64,000 bases of DNA from Spirosoma foliorum (GTDB lineage Bacteria > Bacteroidota > Bacteroidia > Cytophagales > Spirosomataceae): the NCBI RefSeq assembly GCF_014117325.1, contig NZ_CP059732.1, positions 7,691,001 to 7,755,000 on the forward strand, read 5' to 3'. The notes under the pieces were generated by a model. That model was not told the origin of the DNA, searched no databases, and worked only from the letters and a program-made list of their open reading frames with translations. The position numbers and the translations under genes were made by a program. This document shows positions 8,784-16,985 of this stretch, piece after piece (the stretch's first letter is position 1; every line of letters begins with the position of its first letter).

Positions 8784-11203
8784 CAGAACTTAAAGTTATA
8801 GCTAACCGCTGGTACAACGGGAAAAACAGAGTACCGAAACAAAGCTGTTCGGGCGGGCTGGGTAGCCGTTGCTTCTACGGATTCAAGCCGATAGAAAAAC
8901 GGGTTTCGCCGATCGTAGAGGTTATAAACGCTGAATTCCCAGGTTCGCTCGTGGTGTTTCTTCTGCTTATGAAACTGAACCCCGACATCAAAACGATGAT
9001 AGGGTTCGGCACAGAAGCTGTTTTTCTGGGTGCCATAATCATCGGCGGTGCGTGGGTTATTGAAATACGTTTGTACAATACCAGGCGAGCCGCCATACAC
9101 CAGTGTATTCCCTGCTCGATAGGTATCAAAACGACCAACAGGAACCGTTAGCGCATTACCCGTGCCGTAAACCCAAACAGCCGACAGCGTGATTTTCTTG
9201 TTCAGTTCGTAAACGCCCACGAGCGAAACGTCGTGTCGCCGATCGTAACGAGGGTAGTAGGGTTGCCCACCATTGAGTTCTGCAAATTGCCATTGGGTCC
9301 AGGAGAGTGTATAACCCGCCCAGCCAGAGAACTGGCCTATCTTCTTTTGTAAGAGAACTTCGGCCCCATACGACCAGCCTCGGCCTGCGGTTACATTGTC
9401 TTCCCAGCGTACGTTATTAGCCGAAGAGGGATCGTTTAACAATAGAAAACTAGCTCCCTCTTTATAATTAATGATGTTGTTCATCGACTTATAGTATCCT
9501 TCAACAGTTAGAGCCAGCCCTTTGGCGAACGCCCCCCCGGTCGTAAAGTCTTTGGCAATTCCTATCGCAACCTGCTGCGATTGTTGTGGTTTAACCCGGT
9601 CGGTACTCGGTACCCACAAATCGGTAGGGAGACCGATGCCTGTATTGGATAGCAGATGCACATATTGGTTCATAATGGCATAAGATGCCTTAAGGGATAG
9701 GTCGGGTTTGAGCGTATAGGCTGCCGAGAGTCGAGGTTCAGGTTTAAAATAGTTTACGTCGGCCTGATGAAAGTAGCTCAGACGCAGACCAGCGTTCAGG
9801 CGTAGTCGATTGGAGGGGCGCCAGGTATCTTCGGCGTAAATCCCTGATTCGAGGACATCAATAGTATTGACATTGTCAACCGCCTGGCTTATGCCTGCAT
9901 TTTGCAATACGATGGCACTTGGCGTAAACCGATGATAGGTATTCTGCAAACCCACTTTTACGGAGTGCTGCGGAGTTGGGTAGTAGTCAACATCGTATTT
10001 CAGCGTAAAATCCCGAATGCCGGAATTATACAGAAGCGAATAGGTGTCTGTAGATAATGTGCTTTTCTCTACCGCCGAAATCTGGAATTTATAGTTGCTA
10101 AAAATTAATGACAGATTGGCGAACAGTTTCTGGTTGAAAAGGTGGTTCCAGCGTAAGGTGGCGGTTGCATTGCCCCAGCCTAACCCAGTATCATTGTTTT
10201 GCGTGTTGTCGTGGGCATAAAATTTATCCCGCCCAAAGTAGCCGCTTAGATAAATCTTATTCGTTGGGCTGAAATCATAGTTGGCTTTGGCATTCAGATC
10301 GTAGAAATAATAGCCCGCTTGGGTTTGGCCTTTGGTCTGGGCATTAATAAGCGGAGCCGCTATAATATCAAGATACGTTCGTCGACCTGATACCAGAAAT
10401 GACCCCTTTTTATTTTTAGTGAGTGGGCCTTCGAGGGTTAACCGAGACGCAATCAGCCCAATGCCTCCTTCGCCGTGAAGTTTCTCTCGGTTTCCATCTT
10501 TCATATTCAGATCAATAACCGATGAGAGACGACCACCATATCGGGCTGGAAAACCTCCTTTTATTAACTCAACGCTTTTAATGGCATCGCCATTGAACAC
10601 CGAAAAGAAGCCAAATAAATGGCTGGCGTTATACACGACAGCGTCATCCAGAATAATAAGATTCTGATCTGGTCCGCCCCCTCGAACGTAAATACCCGTT
10701 TGGCCTTCTGAGCCTTTTTGAACCCCAGGCATTAGTTGCAAAACCTTCAATACATCTTTTTCGCCCAGAAAAGCAGGTATTTTTTTGATCTGCGCTACCG
10801 GAATATCAATGGTACTCATCCGGACACTTTCGCTCACTTTCTCGCCCGATGTCTCAGCTTTTACTTCCACCTCCGACAAGGCCCGACCGGGTGTTAGTGA
10901 GACATTCTGTGTCTGATTGGCCCGCAGACTAAGCGAATACCCTACTGTTTCGTAGCCAACAAAGGAGTAGGCGAGTCGAACACTATCCCGAGCGGGTAGG
11001 GTTAACGAGTAAAAACCGTATGTGTTGGTAGTTGTCCCAATGGTAGTGCCGGGTAGATAGACATTTACACCAATCAGTGCTTCCTGGCTTCCTGTTTCGC
11101 GCACATAACCACTTATAGTAAATTTTCCTGATATTGTTTGGGCAATTAATGGCCTGATTAATAAGAAGAAAAATAGAGCACTCCAGTAAACATATTTCTG
11201 CAT
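8783..11203 (-). CDS. TonB-dependent receptor with carboxypeptidase-like N-terminal domain
   Basis: 806 residues. After a signal peptide (LLIRPLIAQ), residues about 27-110 form a carboxypeptidase-D regulatory-like domain (GYVRETGSQEALIGVNVY, FVGYETVGYSL). A plug follows (MPGVQKGSEGQTGIYVRGGG, NLIILDDAVVYN, SVELIKGGFPARYGGRLSSV), then a 22-strand type barrel ending in aromatic residues (AVSYNFKF). It imports an unidentified ligand using TonB energy. It is coupled to the DUF4249 lipoprotein gene. The 220 bases upstream show no clear TAnnTTTG box. Confidence 0.92.
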   Translation of the reverse strand: MQKYVYWSALFFFLLIRPLIAQTISGKFTISGYVRETGSQEALIGVNVYLPGTTIGTTTNTYGFYSLTLPARDSVRLAYSFVGYETVGYSLSLRANQTQNVSLTPGRALSEVEVKAETSGEKVSESVRMSTIDIPVAQIKKIPAFLGEKDVLKVLQLMPGVQKGSEGQTGIYVRGGGPDQNLIILDDAVVYNASHLFGFFSVFNGDAIKSVELIKGGFPARYGGRLSSVIDLNMKDGNREKLHGEGGIGLIASRLTLEGPLTKNKKGSFLVSGRRTYLDIIAAPLINAQTKGQTQAGYYFYDLNAKANYDFSPTNKIYLSGYFGRDKFYAHDNTQNNDTGLGWGNATATLRWNHLFNQKLFANLSLIFSNYKFQISAVEKSTLSTDTYSLLYNSGIRDFTLKYDVDYYPTPQHSVKVGLQNTYHRFTPSAIVLQNAGISQAVDNVNTIDVLESGIYAEDTWRPSNRLRLNAGLRLSYFHQADVNYFKPEPRLSAAYTLKPDLSLKASYAIMNQYVHLLSNTGIGLPTDLWVPSTDRVKPQQSQQVAIGIAKDFTTGGAFAKGLALTVEGYYKSMNNIINYKEGASFLLLNDPSSANNVRWEDNVTAGRGWSYGAEVLLQKKIGQFSGWAGYTLSWTQWQFAELNGGQPYYPRYDRRHDVSLVGVYELNKKITLSAVWVYGTGNALTVPVGRFDTYRAGNTLVYGGSPGIVQTYFNNPRTADDYGTQKNSFCAEPYHRFDVGVQFHKQKKHHERTWEFSVYNLYDRRNPFFYRLESVEATATQPARTALFRYSVFPVVPAVSYNFKF

Positions 11204-11425
11204 AAAGGGGGATGGTCGTACTATTCTGGGTTGGGAATATATATAAAGACGCCACCCTAATAAACGGTCATCTTTTTAAGTCAATAGTTTATACGAAAAG
11301 AATTATATCAGGAAACGAACAAGCAGCGTATTCATTGCTCAGTTTCTGAGCCATATCAAAACAAAACGACTGATTATAAGGTACTATATCGAGTGCAGTG
11401 CATTATGCTTAAGGCCTGAATAGAT

Positions 11426-12766
11426 ATGCTTCAATTCGATAAACTTTCGCTCAATATACCCGATACCGGAAAACCTCGTGTAATCATTATCGGAGGTGGT
11501 TTCGGAGGAATGAATCTGGCTAAAGCCTTGCGCAAGACAGATGTACAAGTCGTGCTGTTCGATAAACAAAACTACAACGGTTTCTGGCCATTATTATATC
11601 AGGTCGCTACGGCTGGTCTGGAGCCAGATGCCATTGCCGAGCCGTTTCGTAAAATGTTCGACGGTTTCGATGATTTTCATTATCGGATGGTTCGCGTCAA
11701 TAAAATTGACCCTGCCACAAAAACCGTCACCACGCTGATTGGTGATTTGCATTACGATTTTTTGGTCATTGCCAGCGGTTCGAAATCGAACTATTTCGGT
11801 AATGAACAGATAAAGAAATATGCTTTCCCGCTGAAAACAATTCCCGAAGCGCTCAATGTGCGAAGCCAGTTTTTGCAATGCTTCGAACAGGCCAGCGTTA
11901 CTACCGATTTCGCCGAACGTGAGAGTTTACTCACGTTCGTGATTGCCGGGGCCGGTCCTACGGGTGTCGAAATGGCTGGTTCGTTGGCTGAGATGCGAAA
12001 GCATGTTTTGCCAAGCGATTATCCAGGACTGGATTTCAGCCAGATGAGTATTTATGTGGTTGAAGGGCTGGGCAAAGTATTGCCGCCCATGTCGGATGAG
12101 GCCGGAAAGAAAGCACAGCAATACCTCGAAGACCTTGGAGTTATCGTGAAGCTCAATACAATGGTCGAGTCCTATGATGGCGAGACGGTAACGTTCAAAG
12201 GGGGCGAACAGATCAAAACCCAAACATTGGTATGGGGAGCCGGTGTAACGGGAGCACTCATTGATGGCATTCCAGCTGAGTCGACAGAGAAGGGACGCAT
12301 TCTGGTCGATCCAATTAATCGGGTACAGGGCCTGACCGATGTATTTGCCATTGGCGACATTGCCTTTATGAAGCTGGACGATTATCCCAAAGGGCATCCT
12401 GGCGTGGCTCAACCAGCCATTCAGCAAGGCAAACACTTAGCCAAGAACCTACAGAAAATCTTAAAAAATGAGCCCACGACTCCCTTCGAATATTTCGATA
12501 AAGGTTCGTTGGCGATTGTGGGACGAAGCCGTGCCGTTGCTGATTTGCCCGGTAAGATTCATTTGGGTGGTTTTATTGCCTGGATGGCCTGGCTGTTCGT
12601 GCACATCTGGTACCTGGTCGGTTTCAGGAGTAAGCTAATCGTGTTTAGCAACTGGGTATACCGACTCTTTACCTACGAGCGCGGCACACGCATTATCATT
12701 CGCCCGTTCGTGCGAAAAGACGATAAAGTAGGACAGGAAATGGTAGAACAGAACGAGCAGGCTTAA
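11426..12766 (+). CDS. Type II NADH dehydrogenase (NAD(P)/FAD-dependent oxidoreductase)
   Basis: 446 residues. Two dinucleotide-binding motifs are visible: VIIIGGGFGGMNLAKAL near residue 20 and VIAGAGPTGVEMAGSL near residue 172. The FAD-binding segment DVFAIGDIAF and the C-terminal membrane-facing helix (LGGFIAWMAWLFVHIWYLVGF) fit NDH-2. The enzyme passes electrons from NADH to menaquinone without pumping protons. The 222-base upstream gap holds no promoter that could be assigned. A perfect 32-base palindrome follows the gene. Confidence 0.92.
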   Translation: MLQFDKLSLNIPDTGKPRVIIIGGGFGGMNLAKALRKTDVQVVLFDKQNYNGFWPLLYQVATAGLEPDAIAEPFRKMFDGFDDFHYRMVRVNKIDPATKTVTTLIGDLHYDFLVIASGSKSNYFGNEQIKKYAFPLKTIPEALNVRSQFLQCFEQASVTTDFAERESLLTFVIAGAGPTGVEMAGSLAEMRKHVLPSDYPGLDFSQMSIYVVEGLGKVLPPMSDEAGKKAQQYLEDLGVIVKLNTMVESYDGETVTFKGGEQIKTQTLVWGAGVTGALIDGIPAESTEKGRILVDPINRVQGLTDVFAIGDIAFMKLDDYPKGHPGVAQPAIQQGKHLAKNLQKILKNEPTTPFEYFDKGSLAIVGRSRAVADLPGKIHLGGFIAWMAWLFVHIWYLVGFRSKLIVFSNWVYRLFTYERGTRIIIRPFVRKDDKVGQEMVEQNEQA

Positions 12767-12780
12767 AGGCAGTTTATAAT

Positions 12781-12852
12781 GTACCCATGTGCTTCAGCCC
12801 GTGTATGTATTGTTTCTAGTCAATACATACACGGGCTGAAGCACATGGGTAC
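12781..12852. repeat. Perfect 32-base inverted repeat between convergent genes
   Basis: Arms 12781-12812 and 12821-12852 are exactly complementary, with an 8-base loop. The arms show no clear short-period structure, unlike the other palindromes, and no long U-run follows. It may terminate transcription from both sides. Confidence 0.9.
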
Positions 12853-12859
12853 AACCTAT

Positions 12860-13687
12860 TTACAGCTTACTCAGCGGATAATTGAAGCCGAACAGATATT
12901 TGTACTGTAACGAATAGAAGTGGTGTGTGGCAAGCCCCTGATGGTCGGCCCCAAGCTTGGTATTCGTGTAATCTACCCAGGCGCCCTGCAGGTCGGTTTG
13001 TATGAAAAAGTACTTGAAGATATCAAGTTTAAAGCCTCCGCTCAGGGCGGCTACCATGCCATGATAGTGGAAGTAGCCATCATCATTGTTGCCTAATACA
13101 CTGGAAATCGTGTATGAAATCAGCGGACCAGTACCCACTTTACCGATGGCGCTTAATTGGAAGGCTTTGGAATGCCAGAGTTTTTGTCGTTTCACCAGAT
13201 TGAGCATCAGGTAATTGTTGCCGTTGGTGTGTTGCAAATGCACGAAATCGGGCGTTACAAGGGTGTCTTTGTCAATCTGATGGCCTCTAATCTGCCCCTT
13301 TACGTGAATGACCTGGTTGTCGGTAACGATATACTTAAGGTGGTCCCAACTGATCTCGATGCCTAAATCCCGTTTATCGTTGAAAAAATAACCCAGATTC
13401 ATGTCATATTGCGGGATCGTCAGCGCGTTGAGTTTGTAAAAACTCTCCATATCAGGCCGATCGTGGGCTTTGGCATCAATGAACGTAAAGTCGTAATTAT
13501 CTGTGGTAGTATTGCGAAAGTGGATCGTGCTTTTGGTGTACCAATCACGATTATAGCCCCAGGTGAAATACAAACTACCGCGCTGTTTACCCAGCTTGAT
13601 TGAATTCTCAGGAAACGACTGTTGAGCTAAAACAGGATATAAAAAACAGTATAATAGACTCGTAAGGAGTAAAGATTTACGGTTCAT
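12860..13687 (-). CDS. Predicted outer-membrane beta-barrel protein, function unknown
   Basis: About 275 residues from the Met of MNRKSLLLTSLLYC; a start three codons upstream (13696) is also possible. A signal peptide ends near VLAQQ. The rest alternates polar and aromatic residues in strand-like runs (GSLYFTWGYNRDWY, YDMNLGYFFNDKRDLGIEISWDHLKY), and ends with an aromatic-rich strand (YLFGFNYPLSKL). This suggests a small barrel of 8-12 strands in the outer membrane. No specific family was recognised. Confidence 0.7.
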   Translation of the reverse strand: MNRKSLLLTSLLYCFLYPVLAQQSFPENSIKLGKQRGSLYFTWGYNRDWYTKSTIHFRNTTTDNYDFTFIDAKAHDRPDMESFYKLNALTIPQYDMNLGYFFNDKRDLGIEISWDHLKYIVTDNQVIHVKGQIRGHQIDKDTLVTPDFVHLQHTNGNNYLMLNLVKRQKLWHSKAFQLSAIGKVGTGPLISYTISSVLGNNDDGYFHYHGMVAALSGGFKLDIFKYFFIQTDLQGAWVDYTNTKLGADHQGLATHHFYSLQYKYLFGFNYPLSKL

Positions 13688-13770
13688 ACAATACACAGCA
13701 AGTGACGGTGGTGAAATGGTAAGCAGGAAACAAATGATACATAAAGCGTATTTTGCCTATTTGAGTTCCG

Positions 13771-13832
13771 CACCAACTGTATACAGATATCCCCCAATGT
13801 ATATACCTAGTTGGTGTATTCATTGGGGGATA
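13771..13832. terminator. Interleaved hairpins between two envelope genes
   Basis: A 12-base stem (13788-13799 with 13821-13832), extendable imperfectly inward, is interleaved with a second pairing (13771-13778 with 13809-13816). The two cannot form together except as a pseudoknot. The region probably ends the transcript of the small lipoprotein gene. Confidence 0.55.
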
Positions 13833-13843
13833 AATCGATCTAC

Positions 13844-14035
13844 TTACCAGCCAGGACGACCGTACCCGTAGTTACCATTGTAAGGGCGTGGGGGGCGGGG
13901 TGGTGGGCCAGCAGGACGACGGTATCCATAATGACGGCCGTAATTGGGTCTGCTATAGTAAGTTGAGGTGCAGCTAGAAACAGATGTTATCATCATTACT
14001 GCGATTAAGAATCCGAGCAATCTTGAAGTTTTCAT
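13844..14035 (-). CDS. Small proline/tyrosine-rich lipoprotein
   Basis: 63 residues. A hydrophobic leader ends in VSSC, giving a lipidated Cys22. The mature 41 residues are rich in Tyr, Gly, Arg and Pro (HYGYRRPAGPPPRPPRPYNG). Such short tails are seen in small envelope lipoproteins of unknown function. It is flanked by a hairpin downstream and an A/T-rich gap upstream. The lipobox and codon pattern support a real gene. Confidence 0.65.
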   Translation of the reverse strand: MKTSRLLGFLIAVMMITSVSSCTSTYYSRPNYGRHYGYRRPAGPPPRPPRPYNGNYGYGRPGW

Positions 14036-14196
14036 AACTATTAACCTGTTTTTATGGAATTCATAGGTTAGATAAATGGAACACTCAAAGGATTAACCAG
14101 GGTAATTAAGCTTCGGTTAAAATTTTAGATCATGCGTCGGTCTGAAACGTTTGGCCCAAATTCGCGTTCCATTAGTATCACTTTCCTGATTACACC

Positions 14197-16332
14197 ATGC
14201 GCTGTATCAACCTTCGCACTGCCCTGCTGGCGAGTGCTTGCCTGACAGTTCTGGCTGGTTCATCGCCAGCCCAAACCACATCCGATACCACTAAAGGCGG
14301 CCCACTCGACCTGGGTAAGATGTGGACGTTCGACAATCCACCGTCGGCCTATTTTCAGAAAACGTATAACTTCACTGCCGACGAAAAATGGTTTGATGAA
14401 ACCCGTCTGGCTTCGCTCCGGTTTGCCGATTACTGCTCCGCTTCGTTTGTGTCGGCGAATGGTCTGGTGATGACCAATCATCACTGTGCTCGCGAATCGG
14501 GAACGGGCGTGACTCGTAAAGGTGAAGATCTGAACGCTACAGGCTTTTTTGCCAAAACAGCAGCTGAAGAGCGAAAAGTAAACGGGCTGTTCGTCGATCA
14601 GTTGGTTAAGATCGAAGACATTACGAAGCGTATCCAGGAAGCTATGACGGGTGCGGCATCTCAATCAGAACAGGCGCAACTACAGGCGCGTGAGGAGGCA
14701 TTTACCGCCGTGAAACAGGAATATGGACAGAAGGAAGGCTGGAAAGGGCTGGAATTACAAACCATTACGTTTTATAACGGTGGGCGCTATTCCATTTATG
14801 GCTTCAAACGGTATACCGATGTGCGGCTAGTGTTTATGCCTGAGTTGCAGCTTGGCTTTTTCGGAGGAGATTACGACAATTTTACCTATCCTCGCTATGC
14901 GCTTGATTGCTCGTTCTTCCGCGTATATGATAACGGGAAACCGCTACAAACGACCCATTTTTTTAAGTTTAATCCGAATGGCGTTCGGGATGGAGAACCC
15001 ATTTTCGTGATTGGCAATCCTGGCCACACGGAACGCCTTAAGACCGTGGCGGAACTTGAGTTTGATCGTGATTTACAGACTCCTGCGACGATTCAGTTGC
15101 TCAAAAATCGATCTGCTGCGTTGCAAGCCTATAATGCAACCGCTAAAAACGACAGTATCCTGAACGAAATCTTTAGCTACGAAAATAGTCTGAAAGCGTA
15201 CGGTGGACAATTGGAGGGGCTGCGGGACGCCAGTTTGATGGCGCGTAAAGCCGTTTTTGAAAATCAATTCAAGGCGGCTGCCAAAGCCAAGAATCTTCCT
15301 GCCAGCCAATTGAGTACCTGGGATGAAATTGCAGCCAGCACCGCCCAGCTACGGGCTATTTTTAAAGACGCGAATTACCTCGCCCCCAGCGAGCGGACAA
15401 TGGGTGAACTGATGACGTTTGCCAACGTGGCCACGCAGTTTAGTGAATTGTTAGCTTCACGACCACAGGACGCCGAGCGAGCTCGTTCGTTGATGGTTTC
15501 GCCAGAGGTAACCGATATGGGATTGGAGGAGGCTTATCTGGTAGCTCACCTTACGGAAGCGCAGGCCGCTCTCGGTAACGACGACCCTTATGTAAAAGCA
15601 GCACTAACCGGGCCTGACGGCAAAAGACGAAGCCCGAAAGAAGCGGCAGCTTATCTTATCAAAAATACGAAGCTAACCGATCCGGCTTTTCTAAAAGAAT
15701 TATCTACGCGGCCCAATGCGGCCAGTTCGTCAAATGATCCCATGCTGAAGTTGGCTCAAATAGGCTTTCCGCGTTATCTGGCTGCGGCTCGGCAAGCCCG
15801 CCAACTTACACAGCGACAGGAGGTTTTACGAGGCCAGTTGGGGCGTATGCTCTATGATGTGTATGGTACAGCAGTGCCACCCGATGCCACATTTTCGCTC
15901 CGAATTAATGATGGTGTTGTGCAATCATATAACTACAACGGTACAAAAGCACCCATTCTGACCACGTTTGCTGGGTTATATGATCGTAATTATTCGTTCG
16001 CCAATAAAGCGCCCTGGGATTTACCGGCTCGCTGGAAAAACCCACCGATGGAATTACTGAAGCAGCCCATGTGCTTTATTTCTACAAACGACATTATTGG
16101 CGGTAACTCCGGCAGTCCAATGATCAACAAGAATCGAGAGGCTGTAGGGCTAGCTTTCGACGGTAATATGGAGAGCCTGCCTGGTGAGTTTATCTTCGTG
16201 CCCGACTTAAACCGAACGATTTCGGTCCATACAGGTGGCATCATTGCTGCTATGCGATATATTTACAAAGCTGATCGCCTGATAAACGAACTGGTTGGGC
16301 CACCCGCTAAGCCCGTTTCGGTGAAGAAATAA
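14197..16332 (+). CDS. S46 family dipeptidyl-peptidase (DPP7/DPP11-like)
   Basis: 711 residues with a signal peptide (LTVLAGSSPAQ). The S46 fold is a chymotrypsin-like domain with a helical insertion. The catalytic His lies in VMTNHHC (about residues 91-97), the Asp side in GGDYDNFTYPRY, and the Ser in IIGGNSGSPM (near residue 636). These exopeptidases cut dipeptides from peptide N-termini in the periplasm and are important for amino-acid use in Bacteroidota. The specificity residue cannot be assigned confidently; GNMESLPGEFIF looks more like DPP7. Confidence 0.92.
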   Translation: MRCINLRTALLASACLTVLAGSSPAQTTSDTTKGGPLDLGKMWTFDNPPSAYFQKTYNFTADEKWFDETRLASLRFADYCSASFVSANGLVMTNHHCARESGTGVTRKGEDLNATGFFAKTAAEERKVNGLFVDQLVKIEDITKRIQEAMTGAASQSEQAQLQAREEAFTAVKQEYGQKEGWKGLELQTITFYNGGRYSIYGFKRYTDVRLVFMPELQLGFFGGDYDNFTYPRYALDCSFFRVYDNGKPLQTTHFFKFNPNGVRDGEPIFVIGNPGHTERLKTVAELEFDRDLQTPATIQLLKNRSAALQAYNATAKNDSILNEIFSYENSLKAYGGQLEGLRDASLMARKAVFENQFKAAAKAKNLPASQLSTWDEIAASTAQLRAIFKDANYLAPSERTMGELMTFANVATQFSELLASRPQDAERARSLMVSPEVTDMGLEEAYLVAHLTEAQAALGNDDPYVKAALTGPDGKRRSPKEAAAYLIKNTKLTDPAFLKELSTRPNAASSSNDPMLKLAQIGFPRYLAAARQARQLTQRQEVLRGQLGRMLYDVYGTAVPPDATFSLRINDGVVQSYNYNGTKAPILTTFAGLYDRNYSFANKAPWDLPARWKNPPMELLKQPMCFISTNDIIGGNSGSPMINKNREAVGLAFDGNMESLPGEFIFVPDLNRTISVHTGGIIAAMRYIYKADRLINELVGPPAKPVSVKK

Positions 16333-16341
16333 AGGTTTTCA

Positions 16342-16422
16342 GTTTATAGTATTCGGTTTATGGTGGCTGACGCGTCAGCTAGCTATACATGCACCAGCCA
16401 CCATAAACCGAATACTATAAAC
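16342..16422. repeat. Perfect palindrome with heptamer-built arms (GTTTAYG family)
   Basis: Arms 16342-16368 and 16396-16422 are perfectly complementary (27 bases). Each arm divides into consecutive 7-base units beginning GTTTATA, GTATTCG, and so on. The inner end carries GGTGGCTGACGCGT (16362-16375), which recurs at 20844-20857. It sits between two same-strand genes. Confidence 0.85.
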
Positions 16423-16457
16423 CAATTAATTACCAACCAATACACCCACCCAAGCCA

Positions 16458-16985
16458 ATGACTAAATCTGAAATTCCAGTGATGCCTCAGTTTTTCGACC
16501 GGTATATCAATATCGCCGATAATGTATTCATCATGGATGCCCTCACCCAATATGCATCATTTGAAACGCTGATGCCAGTCTACAAACTCGAAGCACTTGG
16601 CGATCTACGCTATGCGCCCGAAAAATGGATGGTAAAAGATATTTTGCAGCACGTGATTGATACCGAGCGGATTATGTCGTACCGGGCTTTGCGATTTGCT
16701 CGAAATGATCAGACTAGTTTGCCGGGTTATGATGAGGAGCTGTTTGCCAAAAATGCCTACGCTACGCGCCGAACCATTCCCGATTTATACGCCGAATATG
16801 CTGACGTCAGGCAGTCGACCATTGCACTCTACAAAAGCTTTGACAATGAAATGCTGTTACGCAGCGGCATTTGTTTCCACCAGACCATTTCGGTACTGGC
16901 CCTTGGCTTTGTGATTGTGGGTCATGCCCGCCATCATGCCAATATTATCCGAGAACGCTATTTACCACTTCTAAACAAACTATGA
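16458..16985 (+). CDS. DinB family protein
   Basis: 175 residues. It has the four-helix DinB/YfiT fold with histidine ligands in HVIDTERIMSYRALRFAR and in the final helix GHARHHANIIRERY. DinB-like proteins are metal-binding and often thiol transferases (bacillithiol or similar), but the substrate is not known here. Its TGA overlaps the ATG of the next gene (ATGA), so it is coupled to the S9 peptidase. Confidence 0.87.
   Translation: MTKSEIPVMPQFFDRYINIADNVFIMDALTQYASFETLMPVYKLEALGDLRYAPEKWMVKDILQHVIDTERIMSYRALRFARNDQTSLPGYDEELFAKNAYATRRTIPDLYAEYADVRQSTIALYKSFDNEMLLRSGICFHQTISVLALGFVIVGHARHHANIIRERYLPLLNKL

Noticed and set aside
16871..16981. Longer S9 peptidase reading inside the DinB gene
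   Set aside because: It overlaps the DinB coding sequence in another frame, and the ATG at 16982 gives a signal peptide and the usual ATGA coupling.
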